DNA from: Bacteroidota bacterium
GTDB lineage: Bacteria; Bacteroidota; Bacteroidia; Chitinophagales; Chitinophagaceae
Direction of reading: 5' to 3'
DNA length: 18,287 nt
NCBI GenBank assembly: GCA_028877005.1
Contig: JAGWPI010000361.1
Span: 1 to 18,287 of the forward strand
The notes under the pieces are model-generated. The model saw only the letters and a list, made by a program, of their open reading frames with translations, did no database searches and was not told the origin of the DNA. Position numbers and translations under genes: made by a program. Positions within the stretch are counted from its first letter, which is position 1. Each line of letters opens with the position of its first letter. Positions 8,801 through 16,060 of the stretch are shown here, piece after piece.

Positions 8801-9011
8801 TGAAAATATTGTAAAAAAATTAAAAGGCTTTAAATCGTTAAGTTTTTTTGTAACCGGTAATGATTTGATTTTATTTACTAATTACAATGGTGCAGATCCT
8901 TCTGTAAATGGTAATACTGCCGCTACTAAAGGTGTAGGAGCTTTTGGTTTTGATTATGGCAATATTGCCACACCCATTTCTGTAAATATTGGTTTACGGG
9001 CCGGATTTTAA
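5865..9011 (+). CDS. SusC/RagA-family TonB-dependent outer-membrane transporter
   Basis: A 1048-residue SusC-like protein, which imports a nutrient across the outer membrane using energy from TonB while a SusD partner acts as the lid. The signal peptide ends near residue 25 (QVNAQ). Next comes a carboxypeptidase-regulatory-like domain (about 28-105), a probable TonB box (DLDEVVVAM, 103-111) and the plug domain, with SIVLRGFNS and QPLFIVDGVIVDN near 165-191. The rest is a 22-strand-type barrel ending in the aromatic-terminated LRAGF. There is no N-terminal STN domain, so it is not the kind that signals to an anti-sigma factor. I chose the ATG at 5865; a TTG at 5847 would add six residues before the signal peptide. 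The susD-like gene starts 27 bases after the stop. The substrate cannot be told: no carbohydrate-active enzyme lies beside it. Confidence 0.96.
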   Translation: MRKNKGFLLFLLMITLGGIYQVNAQTQTISGKILDADKKTPIAGVSIKIVGTNIATQTNEEGAFSIRAAKGQTLQISHIGFAPQTIKVTGEHINLSLKSSSVDLDEVVVAMDIKRKPRELGYSVQTITGKEIAETQRENFVNSLEGRVAGLTITPTNGQAGASSSIVLRGFNSASLSNQPLFIVDGVIVDNSTFNETSNGGSGIGLASDRPNRNNDYTNRIADLSPSDIQSVTVLKGPEATALYGSQASSGAIVITTKRPDMNGRFAIGYDNSFRVQIVNRFPKLNNNYSPGASGLPLLNSFTYFGPALPADTKTYDNIHRFFKTGMAQSHNLSVDFGKKDVGFRFSSSYFNQDGVIPNNTFKRINFRLSNYTKINKFIDFNPTVSYINTINDKPIRGAGGFLLDLYAWPTTDDASNYLDKFGHKRLLYATTPNSELIDNPFFSVAKNHSQDKTDRFVGTLGINIHPFSWLNIAGRFGYDTYKTNGYTFYHPESSLLTQATGGSLDNYYLTYKGYNHTITATATKKVKDFSLRGMVGTMWQDYETSAFAITGNRLIDSTSTDSSNTSPSTRIRLLRNAYGQPNLNITRQMAYFLEAGFGYKNLFFISYTHRFEAASVFPAANRNYNYPGFSASAILSDIFPAIKKGNIINYAKLRASSATTARLADPYLNQSVFVNNLSSSIIPGYSYGFYNNNPNLRPEKQQTYEIGAEFKLFNNLISLEGAYYNTHNTDQISVGFRASYGTGFVLNTQNATESRNQGVEITMDITPIRKKDWGWDIRFNFNHMWSNVIAIPASIAQNLDYYISDTWLYANARGGYVRNHSTTTITGYGYMRNNQGKILINPASGLPMVNANFIPIGDRNPAFTLGTINSIRYKNWSLNFLWDLKVGGDIFNATDMYLTNIGKSPRTNDRMKPRVVSGVLKNGLENTNNPTTNNILITPYYNSTAYYGETTGMPDEEFIQKNVNWLRLRDITLNYLLPENIVKKLKGFKSLSFFVTGNDLILFTNYNGADPSVNGNTAATKGVGAFGFDYGNIATPISVNIGLRAGF

Positions 9012-9038
9012 TACAAGTTCATAGAAAAATAAATTAGT

Positions 9039-10703
9039 ATGAAAAAAACAAATTTTAAAATAATAACATTTATTTTATTGTCTGCTAACTTAATGTTTAG
9101 TAGCTGTACAAAAAAAATTGATGCTGCTTATCAAAATCCTAATGCTCTCACAGTTGAGCCAATAGAAAGTTTGCTGCCAGGAGTTATTGGTAATTTTTTG
9201 GGTAATGCATCATCAGCAGGTAGTGGTTACGGCTTGGGTGGCGATGCTACTATTATTGGCCGCTATATACAGTATTGGAATAATTATGCTGTTACTTCTA
9301 GTGATAATGGTGGTACACAGTACGACCAAATGGGTGGTACAGTTGGTGGAAGTGATCTTTTGGGATCAGTTTGGGCAATGTTTTATTATGGGCAAGGTCA
9401 AAATTTGAATAGGATTATTGAATGGGGAGCTCAACAACAAAAATGGGATTACGTTGGGGTGGCACAAGCAATTAGAGCATGGGGTTGGCTAGAGATGGTG
9501 AATCAATATAATAGCATTATCTTAAAACAAGCATTCAATACAGGACTTCAGCAATTTAATTATGATGATCCTTCTGAAGTTTATGATACTGTTAGGGCTA
9601 CTTGTTATAGGGCATTAACTAATCTAAATAGAACTGATGGTGCAGTAAGCCAATCTAATTTAGCTATTGGGGATGCCTATATGAATAATGGGGATGTAAA
9701 TAAATGGAAAAAATTTGTTTATGGTGTTTTAGCTCGATCTTATCAATATTTGTCTAACAAGTCGGCTTATACAGCTAATCATTATGCCGATTCTGCTATT
9801 TATTATGCTAATTTAGGGCCTACGGTTAATGCTGATAATATTACTTTAAAATTTGCTGCAAAGCGTACTTCGGGCACTTCTAACTATTTCGGTCCTTTTA
9901 GAGGGAATGTAGGCAGCCTTCGTCAGTCTGCTTACGTTGCTAATTTACTTTCAGGATTAAATTCAACTGCTTTTACAGGAGTTAATGACCCTCGTGCTTG
10001 GTATTTAATTCGCGAAAACTCAAATGGTACATTTAAAGGAGTACAACCAGGACAAGGTTCAGCAGGCATTTTAACCCCCGATTTACCCAAAAATTTCTGG
10101 GGTAATCCATTTACTTCCATCGGTGCTCCAACTGCAGATTCAGGACGATATTTATTTAGAGATAGTGCTCAATTTCCTGTGATGACAGCCTCCGAAATGC
10201 AATTTATTGTTGCAGAAGCAGCATATAGAAAAGGTGATAAAGCTACTGCATTATCGGCTTATGTAAATGCTATTTCTTTAAATTTTGATATGTTGGCTAA
10301 TCAATATGCGTTTAATGTGCCATCTTATGCGCTTATTACCCCCGGTTCAAAATCAGCTTATTTGGCTAATCCATCTGTCGTGCCTATTAATGCGGGTGAT
10401 TTAACACTTACACAAATTATGTTACAGAAATATATTGCTTTATATGGATGGGGGAGCCATGAAACTTGGGTGGATATGCGCAGATTTCATTACACTGATT
10501 TAGACCCTGTTACAGGTAAACAAGTATATGCAGATTTTGTGCCTGGTGGAGGCACCTTATATATAAATAACAATGGCAAATTTGTATATCGCGCACGACC
10601 CAGATATAACTCCGAATATTTATATGATGTGCCATCCCTTCAAAAAGTGGGGGCATTGAATTTAGATTATCATACTTATGAATGCTGGTTTTCTCAACAA
10701 TAA
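9039..10703 (+). CDS. SusD/RagB-family surface lipoprotein
   Basis: A 554-residue SusD-like lipoprotein that binds the substrate at the cell surface and forms the lid of the SusC transporter upstream. The signal peptide ends in a lipobox-like FSSC (Cys23). The mature start contains YQNPNALTVEPIESLLPGV, typical of the SusD-like group classed as SusD_2 in Pfam. The helical TPR-like part includes the QAIRAWGWLEMVNQYNSI region, and later ASEMQFIVAEAAYRKGD and GSHETWVDMRRFHYTD, both familiar SusD-family landmarks. Length fits the family (about 480-620). It lies 27 bases after the SusC gene and 14 bases before the DUF4397-type gene, so the three form one operon. The residues after the lipid cysteine are TKK, not the acidic patch described as a surface export signal in some flavobacteria. 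Confidence 0.95.
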   Translation: MKKTNFKIITFILLSANLMFSSCTKKIDAAYQNPNALTVEPIESLLPGVIGNFLGNASSAGSGYGLGGDATIIGRYIQYWNNYAVTSSDNGGTQYDQMGGTVGGSDLLGSVWAMFYYGQGQNLNRIIEWGAQQQKWDYVGVAQAIRAWGWLEMVNQYNSIILKQAFNTGLQQFNYDDPSEVYDTVRATCYRALTNLNRTDGAVSQSNLAIGDAYMNNGDVNKWKKFVYGVLARSYQYLSNKSAYTANHYADSAIYYANLGPTVNADNITLKFAAKRTSGTSNYFGPFRGNVGSLRQSAYVANLLSGLNSTAFTGVNDPRAWYLIRENSNGTFKGVQPGQGSAGILTPDLPKNFWGNPFTSIGAPTADSGRYLFRDSAQFPVMTASEMQFIVAEAAYRKGDKATALSAYVNAISLNFDMLANQYAFNVPSYALITPGSKSAYLANPSVVPINAGDLTLTQIMLQKYIALYGWGSHETWVDMRRFHYTDLDPVTGKQVYADFVPGGGTLYINNNGKFVYRARPRYNSEYLYDVPSLQKVGALNLDYHTYECWFSQQ

Positions 10704-10717
10704 ATAAATTTTTACTT

Positions 10718-11569
10718 ATGAAGCATACTATAATAAAAATATTCCTATTGTTTACTTTCTTTGCTGCAATTTTTGCCTGTAAAAAAACATTCATTATTAA
10801 TACACCTTATCAGGTGTTAGATTCAAGTAAGGCATATCTTAAAATTGTTCATGCATCTCCTTTTTTCAGACAGGTTACCGGGGCACAAGATAGCTTTAAT
10901 ATATATATGGGAAATATTCGATTAAATAATACACCATTCTTAACATATAATGGTATCTTTCCTAATGCAGTCAATCCAACCTCATCCAATATTACCAATA
11001 CCTATATGGCTGTGGCTGCTGGATTACAACAATTTCATTTTTCTTTACCAGGCGTTGTAAATCAAGATTCTATTCAATTATTTTCTTTTTCAAAAATTTT
11101 GAACCCAGGGAGTTTTTATACATTATTAATTACCGACTCAATATTATCTAAACGCGACTCCTCTAAAATATTTATTCAGGATATTTTCTCAACTCCCTTA
11201 CAAGGAAATATAAGTTTGAGGTTTATTCATGCAGTGTTAAATGATACAATAGGGAAGACTGTAGATATTTTTTCTTATGCTCGTAATGCTACTATTTTAA
11301 CAAAAATTACACCAGACTCAACTACAGCATTTCAAACATTAGGTTATAATACCGGTGTAATTGATACTTTCTATGTAACCCGCTCATTGGCAACGGGGCA
11401 ACCATCTAATACACCTTTGGCAAATAGAACTATTTTAGCTAAACTTCCGTTTGCTACAAATACTACCGGTGCTGCACCACAACGTGTTTTTACTTTATAT
11501 TATAAAGGTGATGGCACTACTATTGTAGGAAAAAAGCCTAGAACATTAGCTTCTTATATTAACCAATAA
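10718..11569 (+). CDS. DUF4397-type lipoprotein with an internal duplication
   Basis: A 283-residue exported protein, third gene of the SusC/SusD operon. The signal ends at FAC (Cys21), which is a fair but not perfect lipobox. The rest looks like beta-rich DUF4397 material. It seems to hold two repeats: YLKIVHASPFF with DSFNIYMGN (residues about 40-66) and SLRFIHAVLND with KTVDIFSYARN (about 166-194), with equivalent histidines at 45 and 171. I chose the ATG at 10718, 14 bases after the SusD stop; an in-frame ATG at 10682 would overlap the SusD gene and spoil the signal peptide. By position it may act as an extra surface-exposed binding lipoprotein like SusE/SusF, but there is no homology to those. 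Ligand and function are unknown. Confidence 0.8.
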   Translation: MKHTIIKIFLLFTFFAAIFACKKTFIINTPYQVLDSSKAYLKIVHASPFFRQVTGAQDSFNIYMGNIRLNNTPFLTYNGIFPNAVNPTSSNITNTYMAVAAGLQQFHFSLPGVVNQDSIQLFSFSKILNPGSFYTLLITDSILSKRDSSKIFIQDIFSTPLQGNISLRFIHAVLNDTIGKTVDIFSYARNATILTKITPDSTTAFQTLGYNTGVIDTFYVTRSLATGQPSNTPLANRTILAKLPFATNTTGAAPQRVFTLYYKGDGTTIVGKKPRTLASYINQ

Positions 11570-11593
11570 AAAAGTACCGGTTATATCAAAATT

Positions 11594-11627
11594 AAAGTGG
11601 CTGCATTTTTTTTGCTGCCACTTTTTT
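11594..11627 (+). terminator. Intrinsic terminator of the SusC/SusD/DUF4397 operon
   Basis: A 12-position stem (AAAGTGGCTGCA pairing with TGCTGCCACTTT, with a single T-T mismatch at the ninth position) closes a 7-base T loop and is followed by more Ts. It starts 24 bases after the DUF4397 stop, which is right for ending this operon. Confidence 0.85.
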
Positions 11628-11684
11628 CAACTTTAAGCATTTTATTTTTAACAAAATACACCTGCATACTTTTAGGTTTACAAG

Positions 11685-11692
11685 TATCTTTG
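11685..11692 (+). promoter_or_regulatory. Bacteroidota-type -7 promoter box TATCTTTG
   Basis: An exact TAnnTTTG match, 16 bases upstream of the DUF4197 ATG and downstream of the operon terminator, so it can give this gene its own promoter. No clear TTTG -33 element is present. The leader would be only about ten bases. Confidence 0.5.
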
Positions 11693-11708
11693 AATAATAA
11701 TTTATATT

Positions 11709-12473
11709 ATGAGTAAGGTAGGTTTTGTTATTTTGTTCGTTTTATTGCTGCAAAATGCTCAAGCGCAAATTTTAAAAGGCTTATTAAAGAATAATAATAC
11801 TGATTCAACTTCTTCTAAAAGCGTTTCTACCTTAGGTAATTTGGTTAAGGGTGTATCTACAGGTAAAGCATTATCTAACGATGAAATCATCAATGGCTTA
11901 AAGCAGGCTTTAGAAGTAGGGGCAAATAAAAGTGTTACACAACTCTCTTCTTTAGATGGTTATTTTAAAAATAATGCCATTAAAATATTGATGCCTCCGG
12001 AAGCTCAAAAGGTTGAAAAAACTTTGCGTGATATGGGATTAGGGGCTGAAGTTGATAATGCAATTTTAGCAATGAACCGCGCTGCAGAAGATGCTGCTAA
12101 AAGTGCTGCACCTATTTTTGTTAATGCTATTAAGGGCATGACTATTCAAGATGGTTTGCAATTATTAAAAGGCAGCGACTCTGCTGCTACGCATTATCTT
12201 AGAGAAAAAACTACTACTTCTTTAACTGCTGCTTTTAAACCTATTGTAGAACAATCTTTAGTAAAAGTAGATGCCACCAAATATTGGAGTAGTGTTTTTT
12301 CTACTTATAATAAAGTACCTTTTGTAAAAAAAATTAATCCGGATCTAACCAATTATGTTACTGAAAAGGCTTTAAATGGTTTATTTTATCAAGTAGCACA
12401 AGAAGAACAAAAAATCCGAAAAGATCCTATTGCTCGAACAACAGATTTATTAAAAAAAGTTTTTGGTCAATAA
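11709..12473 (+). CDS. DUF4197-family exported protein
   Basis: A 254-residue protein with an N-terminal signal peptide (cleavage likely after AQAQ, about residue 20) and a mainly helical body. Its sequence fits DUF4197: the stretch SNDEIINGLKQALEVGANKS (about 57-76) and the later KINPDLTNYVTEKALNGLF are the landmarks I recognise. There is also a low-complexity Ser/Asn/Thr stretch just after the signal peptide. The biochemical function of the family is not known to me, and the context gives no strong hint: it has its own promoter box, a terminator upstream, and a convergent J-domain gene 16 bases beyond its stop. It is probably periplasmic, since there is no lipobox and no second membrane helix. 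Confidence 0.85.
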   Translation: MSKVGFVILFVLLLQNAQAQILKGLLKNNNTDSTSSKSVSTLGNLVKGVSTGKALSNDEIINGLKQALEVGANKSVTQLSSLDGYFKNNAIKILMPPEAQKVEKTLRDMGLGAEVDNAILAMNRAAEDAAKSAAPIFVNAIKGMTIQDGLQLLKGSDSAATHYLREKTTTSLTAAFKPIVEQSLVKVDATKYWSSVFSTYNKVPFVKKINPDLTNYVTEKALNGLFYQVAQEEQKIRKDPIARTTDLLKKVFGQ

Positions 12474-12489
12474 GATTTCTGCAAAAAAG

Positions 12490-13125
12490 TTAGGCCATTT
12501 TATATATTCCTAAGCAAATTAGAATAGCTGTTATAAGTGCTACCAAAAATTTATATTTATCCCAGTAATAAGTTTGCTTTTTTTCTTTCAATAGTTGTTG
12601 AACTTGAACAGACATTGAACTATTAGAAGATATCGGTAATTTTTTAGCAAGTATTGTTTTTATTTGCACTACATTCTTATATCCTAATTTTGCCATTAAC
12701 AAAATTATTTTTTGTTGAATATTTTCAACATATTCTTGTGCTGATTCGCTTTTTAGTATGGCTAAATTATATGAACAGAGTATGTTCTCTTCCAACTGTA
12801 AAACCACTGCTTCTTCATTAATGTTATCGCCTTGTTGTTCCACTTTTTTTAATAGTTGAATGCAAGCTGTTAGTATATCAATACTATTATTTGCCAGTAT
12901 ATTAAAGTCTGAATTTGCATAGTATTGCAAATGAAACGCCTTTCTAGAATCCGGATTGGAGAGTACTTGATAAGCTTCATTAATTTTTTTAAAATAGCCG
13001 TCTGCCCATTCCGTATTTCCAGATTTATCAGGGTGATATTGCATTGCTAATTTCCGATATGCTTTTCTAATAGTGCTATCATTTGCATTAGGAGCCACTT
13101 TTAATATTTGATAATAATCTTCCAT
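12490..13125 (-). CDS. J-domain protein with C-terminal membrane anchor
   Basis: The 211-residue protein begins directly with a J domain (residues 1-66), including YRKLAMQYHPDK with the HPD tripeptide at 31-33 that stimulates the ATPase of DnaK-type Hsp70. It has no Gly/Phe region, zinc-finger domain or DnaJ C-terminal substrate domain, so it is not the general co-chaperone DnaJ. The middle is predicted helical and unrecognised. The end carries one hydrophobic segment (about 193-208, FLVALITAILICLGIY) followed by KMA, the layout of a tail-anchored protein with the J domain in the cytoplasm. It lies 62 bases after the patatin gene on the same strand and may be read from the same transcript. 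The partner and client are unknown; recruiting DnaK to the inner membrane is the likely role. Confidence 0.85.
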   Translation of the reverse strand: MEDYYQILKVAPNANDSTIRKAYRKLAMQYHPDKSGNTEWADGYFKKINEAYQVLSNPDSRKAFHLQYYANSDFNILANNSIDILTACIQLLKKVEQQGDNINEEAVVLQLEENILCSYNLAILKSESAQEYVENIQQKIILLMAKLGYKNVVQIKTILAKKLPISSNSSMSVQVQQLLKEKKQTYYWDKYKFLVALITAILICLGIYKMA

Positions 13126-13187
13126 TCAAAACGAACTTTCTTTACAGTAATTACCTAAGTAACAAAAATGTTTTGGGGTTGTTGGGA

Positions 13188-15413
13188 TTAAAAGGGAATT
13201 CCTAAATTAATATATGGTAATATCATTTTACTTTGATCAGAATACATGGCACTAATTTCTAAAGGGCCGAGTACAAAATTATAACCAAATGAAATGGAAT
13301 AACCCGATAAAAATTTTGCATTCTCCGGCATAAAATTACCATCAATAAAATCATAAAATGCACCATTGGCTTTTGTTATAATATATCCATTGTTAAATAT
13401 TTGATATCTTAATCCAATTTGCATGGAAGCAATACTATTTGTTACAACGGTTCCCTCTGCCAAGCCTGCAAAAGTTATTTGATTTTTATATACATTGGTT
13501 AATCCTCCAACTGTAAAAGCATTAATTACATCTCCGGAATTTCTCCAATTAAATCCGCCCTGAAAATGTGTAAATAATGTTTTGCGTTTGGTAAGGGGTA
13601 TATATTTTTCTGCATTGATAAATGCTCTGTAATAATTTTTATAATGAATACCCAGTGAATCGGGGTTGGGGATTTCATTGCCATTTAAATAATACTCTAC
13701 ATTAGGGTTTTGATTTGTTACTTGACCAAATTCAATATCTGTTTTACTCCCATTTCTAGGATATATTGAATTAGTTAATGAGTTGGCTTTAATAAAAATG
13801 TAAGGGTTTAAATAATTAATTCCACCTCTTGCCTCAAAAGCAGCCGGTAATTGAGGTCTGTAATTTAAATTCTCAAAACGAATGCCTGATCCAACTGAAA
13901 GTTCACGATTGGGTGAATAACGTAAATTTACATCGCCTAAAAAATACCCTTGTTTAAATAAACCTTGCTTGGTAAAATTATTATAACTGTTAATATTTAA
14001 TGATTCAATTTGAGTGGTTGCCGTTATTGAAAACAATTTGTGCTTACCAAAATACTGAATATGTTCCCCCCTTAAACGCATGTTTTCGCCAATATTAAAT
14101 GTAACCTGACTTTTAGAATAGGGTGTAAAAAAATCACGACTGGTTAAATTAGCAATTAAACTAATGCCTGTAAACTGATTATAATTTAATCCTAACTTAG
14201 CAAAGGTGAGTGGATTCTCTTCCACATCAAATATAATTTGTGCTGTGGTATCTGATATAGGTAATAGTGAATAAACAATTTTATTATAATATCTTGTACC
14301 AAAAGCTTTTCGTATATGTTCAGATAAATCTGCTGCTGTGTAATATGTATTTAGTGAAAATTGCATACGTTTTAAAAAAAAGTTAGCATCGGTTTGGTGT
14401 AAACCATGTATAGTAAATGCTGTTATTTTTACTGATCTAATTTTTGATAGAGCATTTTTTTGAAAATCTAAATGTCCATATATTGTTTGAAGGGAATCGG
14501 CCAGATGCTTAAATATGGGAAAATATTTTTTGCCTATATTATCTCCCGAATCAATAATTTCATCTGCCGAACCAAAACTTCCCATATTATAATCATCTAA
14601 TTGATGTGGAATGTAAATATTACATAATGCTTTTTCTTTTATTGCGTCCTCATCGTTTCTAAAAAAAGCAATTTGCAATAACACTTGTAGTATATTATTT
14701 ATTTTATCTTTTGGTAATAACCCATTGGCAACATTGCTGCCAATTAAAAAATTAGCACCCATTTTCTGTGCATCAATTACAGGAAAATTTCGCACAACAC
14801 CTCCATCCACTAGTTTTTTTCCTTGATAATCTACTGCTGTAAAAACCGAAGGTATGGCCATGCTGGAACGAATGGCGTATACTATTTCACCACTATCTAA
14901 AACCACTCCGTCGCCTGTTGAAATATTGGTGGCAATACACTCAAATGCCTTTGGGAATTGTTTAAAGTTTTTGGTTTTATAGGCAGGAAAATATAATTCG
15001 TTCAGTTTAAGCCATAGTTCTTCTGACTCAATGACACCACTGGGTAAGCGGAAACTATTATTTACCCAAGGTAATTCAATAGCATATTTTCCATAATCTG
15101 TTTTTTCTTGCATGCTGAATGAGCGCAATGAAATATTATTAGAAAGTAATTGGTCCCAATTGGTTTGTCGTGCAATTTGTTCAATAGTATCTGCAGAGTA
15201 ACCCAATGCATATAATGAACCAATTACTGCGCCCATACTTGTTCCTGTAACATAACGAATAGGAAGCCTAGCAGAATCAATTGCCTTTAATATGCCAATA
15301 TGTGCTAAGCCTTTGGCACCCCCACCACTTAATGTTAAACCTACTTTGGGCTGCTGTGCCATTAATTGTGCCGTGTAGAAAAAAAGAAAAAAACAAAATG
15401 TAAAAATTTTCAT
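13188..15413 (-). CDS. Patatin-like phospholipase fused to POTRA and outer-membrane barrel (type Vd-like)
   Basis: A 741-residue protein combining a secreted lipase with its own outer-membrane domain, as in type Vd autotransporters such as PlpD. The signal peptide ends near residue 19-20 (LMAQ). The patatin domain follows (about 23-215) with the oxyanion loop SGGGAKG (29-35), nucleophile Ser59 in GTSMG and the catalytic Asp203 in DGG, so the enzyme looks active. A POTRA-like segment lies near 320-400, and the Omp85/surface-antigen-type barrel fills the rest, ending in a terminal Phe (NLGIPF). I chose the ATG at 15413, directly before the signal peptide; an in-frame ATG at 15458 adds 15 polar residues. 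It sits 83 bases after the orphan gene. Whether the patatin part stays in the periplasm or reaches the surface cannot be told here. Confidence 0.93.
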   Translation of the reverse strand: MKIFTFCFFLFFYTAQLMAQQPKVGLTLSGGGAKGLAHIGILKAIDSARLPIRYVTGTSMGAVIGSLYALGYSADTIEQIARQTNWDQLLSNNISLRSFSMQEKTDYGKYAIELPWVNNSFRLPSGVIESEELWLKLNELYFPAYKTKNFKQFPKAFECIATNISTGDGVVLDSGEIVYAIRSSMAIPSVFTAVDYQGKKLVDGGVVRNFPVIDAQKMGANFLIGSNVANGLLPKDKINNILQVLLQIAFFRNDEDAIKEKALCNIYIPHQLDDYNMGSFGSADEIIDSGDNIGKKYFPIFKHLADSLQTIYGHLDFQKNALSKIRSVKITAFTIHGLHQTDANFFLKRMQFSLNTYYTAADLSEHIRKAFGTRYYNKIVYSLLPISDTTAQIIFDVEENPLTFAKLGLNYNQFTGISLIANLTSRDFFTPYSKSQVTFNIGENMRLRGEHIQYFGKHKLFSITATTQIESLNINSYNNFTKQGLFKQGYFLGDVNLRYSPNRELSVGSGIRFENLNYRPQLPAAFEARGGINYLNPYIFIKANSLTNSIYPRNGSKTDIEFGQVTNQNPNVEYYLNGNEIPNPDSLGIHYKNYYRAFINAEKYIPLTKRKTLFTHFQGGFNWRNSGDVINAFTVGGLTNVYKNQITFAGLAEGTVVTNSIASMQIGLRYQIFNNGYIITKANGAFYDFIDGNFMPENAKFLSGYSISFGYNFVLGPLEISAMYSDQSKMILPYINLGIPF

Positions 15414-15496
15414 ATGATGAATGTCATGTGAATTTACAAGAATCCGTGCGAGTAACAAAATGCTAACAATGATTCGGCTTTTTAATGGAAATTTTG

Positions 15497-16060
15497 TTAA
15501 GTTAATCGCATAGCAAACATGTCATCAATTTTTTTAAATAGGTGCTGAGGTTTAAACACACGCCATTCGGGTATGTTTAATAGTTCTATGTAATAGTTTA
15601 ATTTTTTCTTTCTAAAATCCTGTTGTGTTGCTTCAGGCATATTTAATGCCACTATCCAACCATTTTCTTCTGTTACTTCATCAAACCATTCCTGATAGTA
15701 TTCTCTATCACTACTATGAAAATTTAAAACATTTTCTGTAATTAGGATATATTTGGTAATATGTTCAGCAAATAACGGATCCAAAACTTCACGTTTTAAT
15801 TCCATTATATCATTTTCAATTGCATCATTCCACTCGCCAATCATTTCAATGATTACATAATGATAATCGTAGTCGGCAAAAAGTATTTTAAGGTAAAGGG
15901 TTTTGCTGCCAAAATCATCCCATTGAGGGTGTATATAATAATTGTAAATAGTTAATGAATATTCAAACTCGCTATATGTTCTGCCAAAGAAGGGAGAGTG
16001 CTTGTCTTCTTCAGAAATATAGATATGCCTCCAATTATAAAAAGGTTCAATATTATGCAT
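15497..16060 (-). CDS. Hypothetical protein translationally coupled to murQ
   Basis: I do not recognise this 187-residue protein. It has no signal peptide and no membrane segment, and it is rich in Tyr, Trp, Phe and acidic residues, which suggests a compact cytosolic fold. Notable stretches are the aromatic N-terminal part (EPFYNWRHIYISEEDKHSPF), an acidic middle, and PEWRVFKPQHLFKKIDDMF near the end. I prefer the ATG at 16060, because it overlaps the murQ stop codon (ATGCATAA, where TAA ends murQ); an in-frame ATG at 16084 would add eight residues within murQ. That overlap implies translational coupling, so its amount should follow MurQ. The patatin gene follows after 83 bases. A link to MurNAc salvage is only inferred from position. 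Confidence 0.75.
   Translation of the reverse strand: MHNIEPFYNWRHIYISEEDKHSPFFGRTYSEFEYSLTIYNYYIHPQWDDFGSKTLYLKILFADYDYHYVIIEMIGEWNDAIENDIMELKREVLDPLFAEHITKYILITENVLNFHSSDREYYQEWFDEVTEENGWIVALNMPEATQQDFRKKKLNYYIELLNIPEWRVFKPQHLFKKIDDMFAMRLT

Noticed and set aside
10510..10794. A 94-codon minus-strand frame across the SusD/DUF4397 junction
   Set aside because: It is antisense to two well-supported genes and has no family features.
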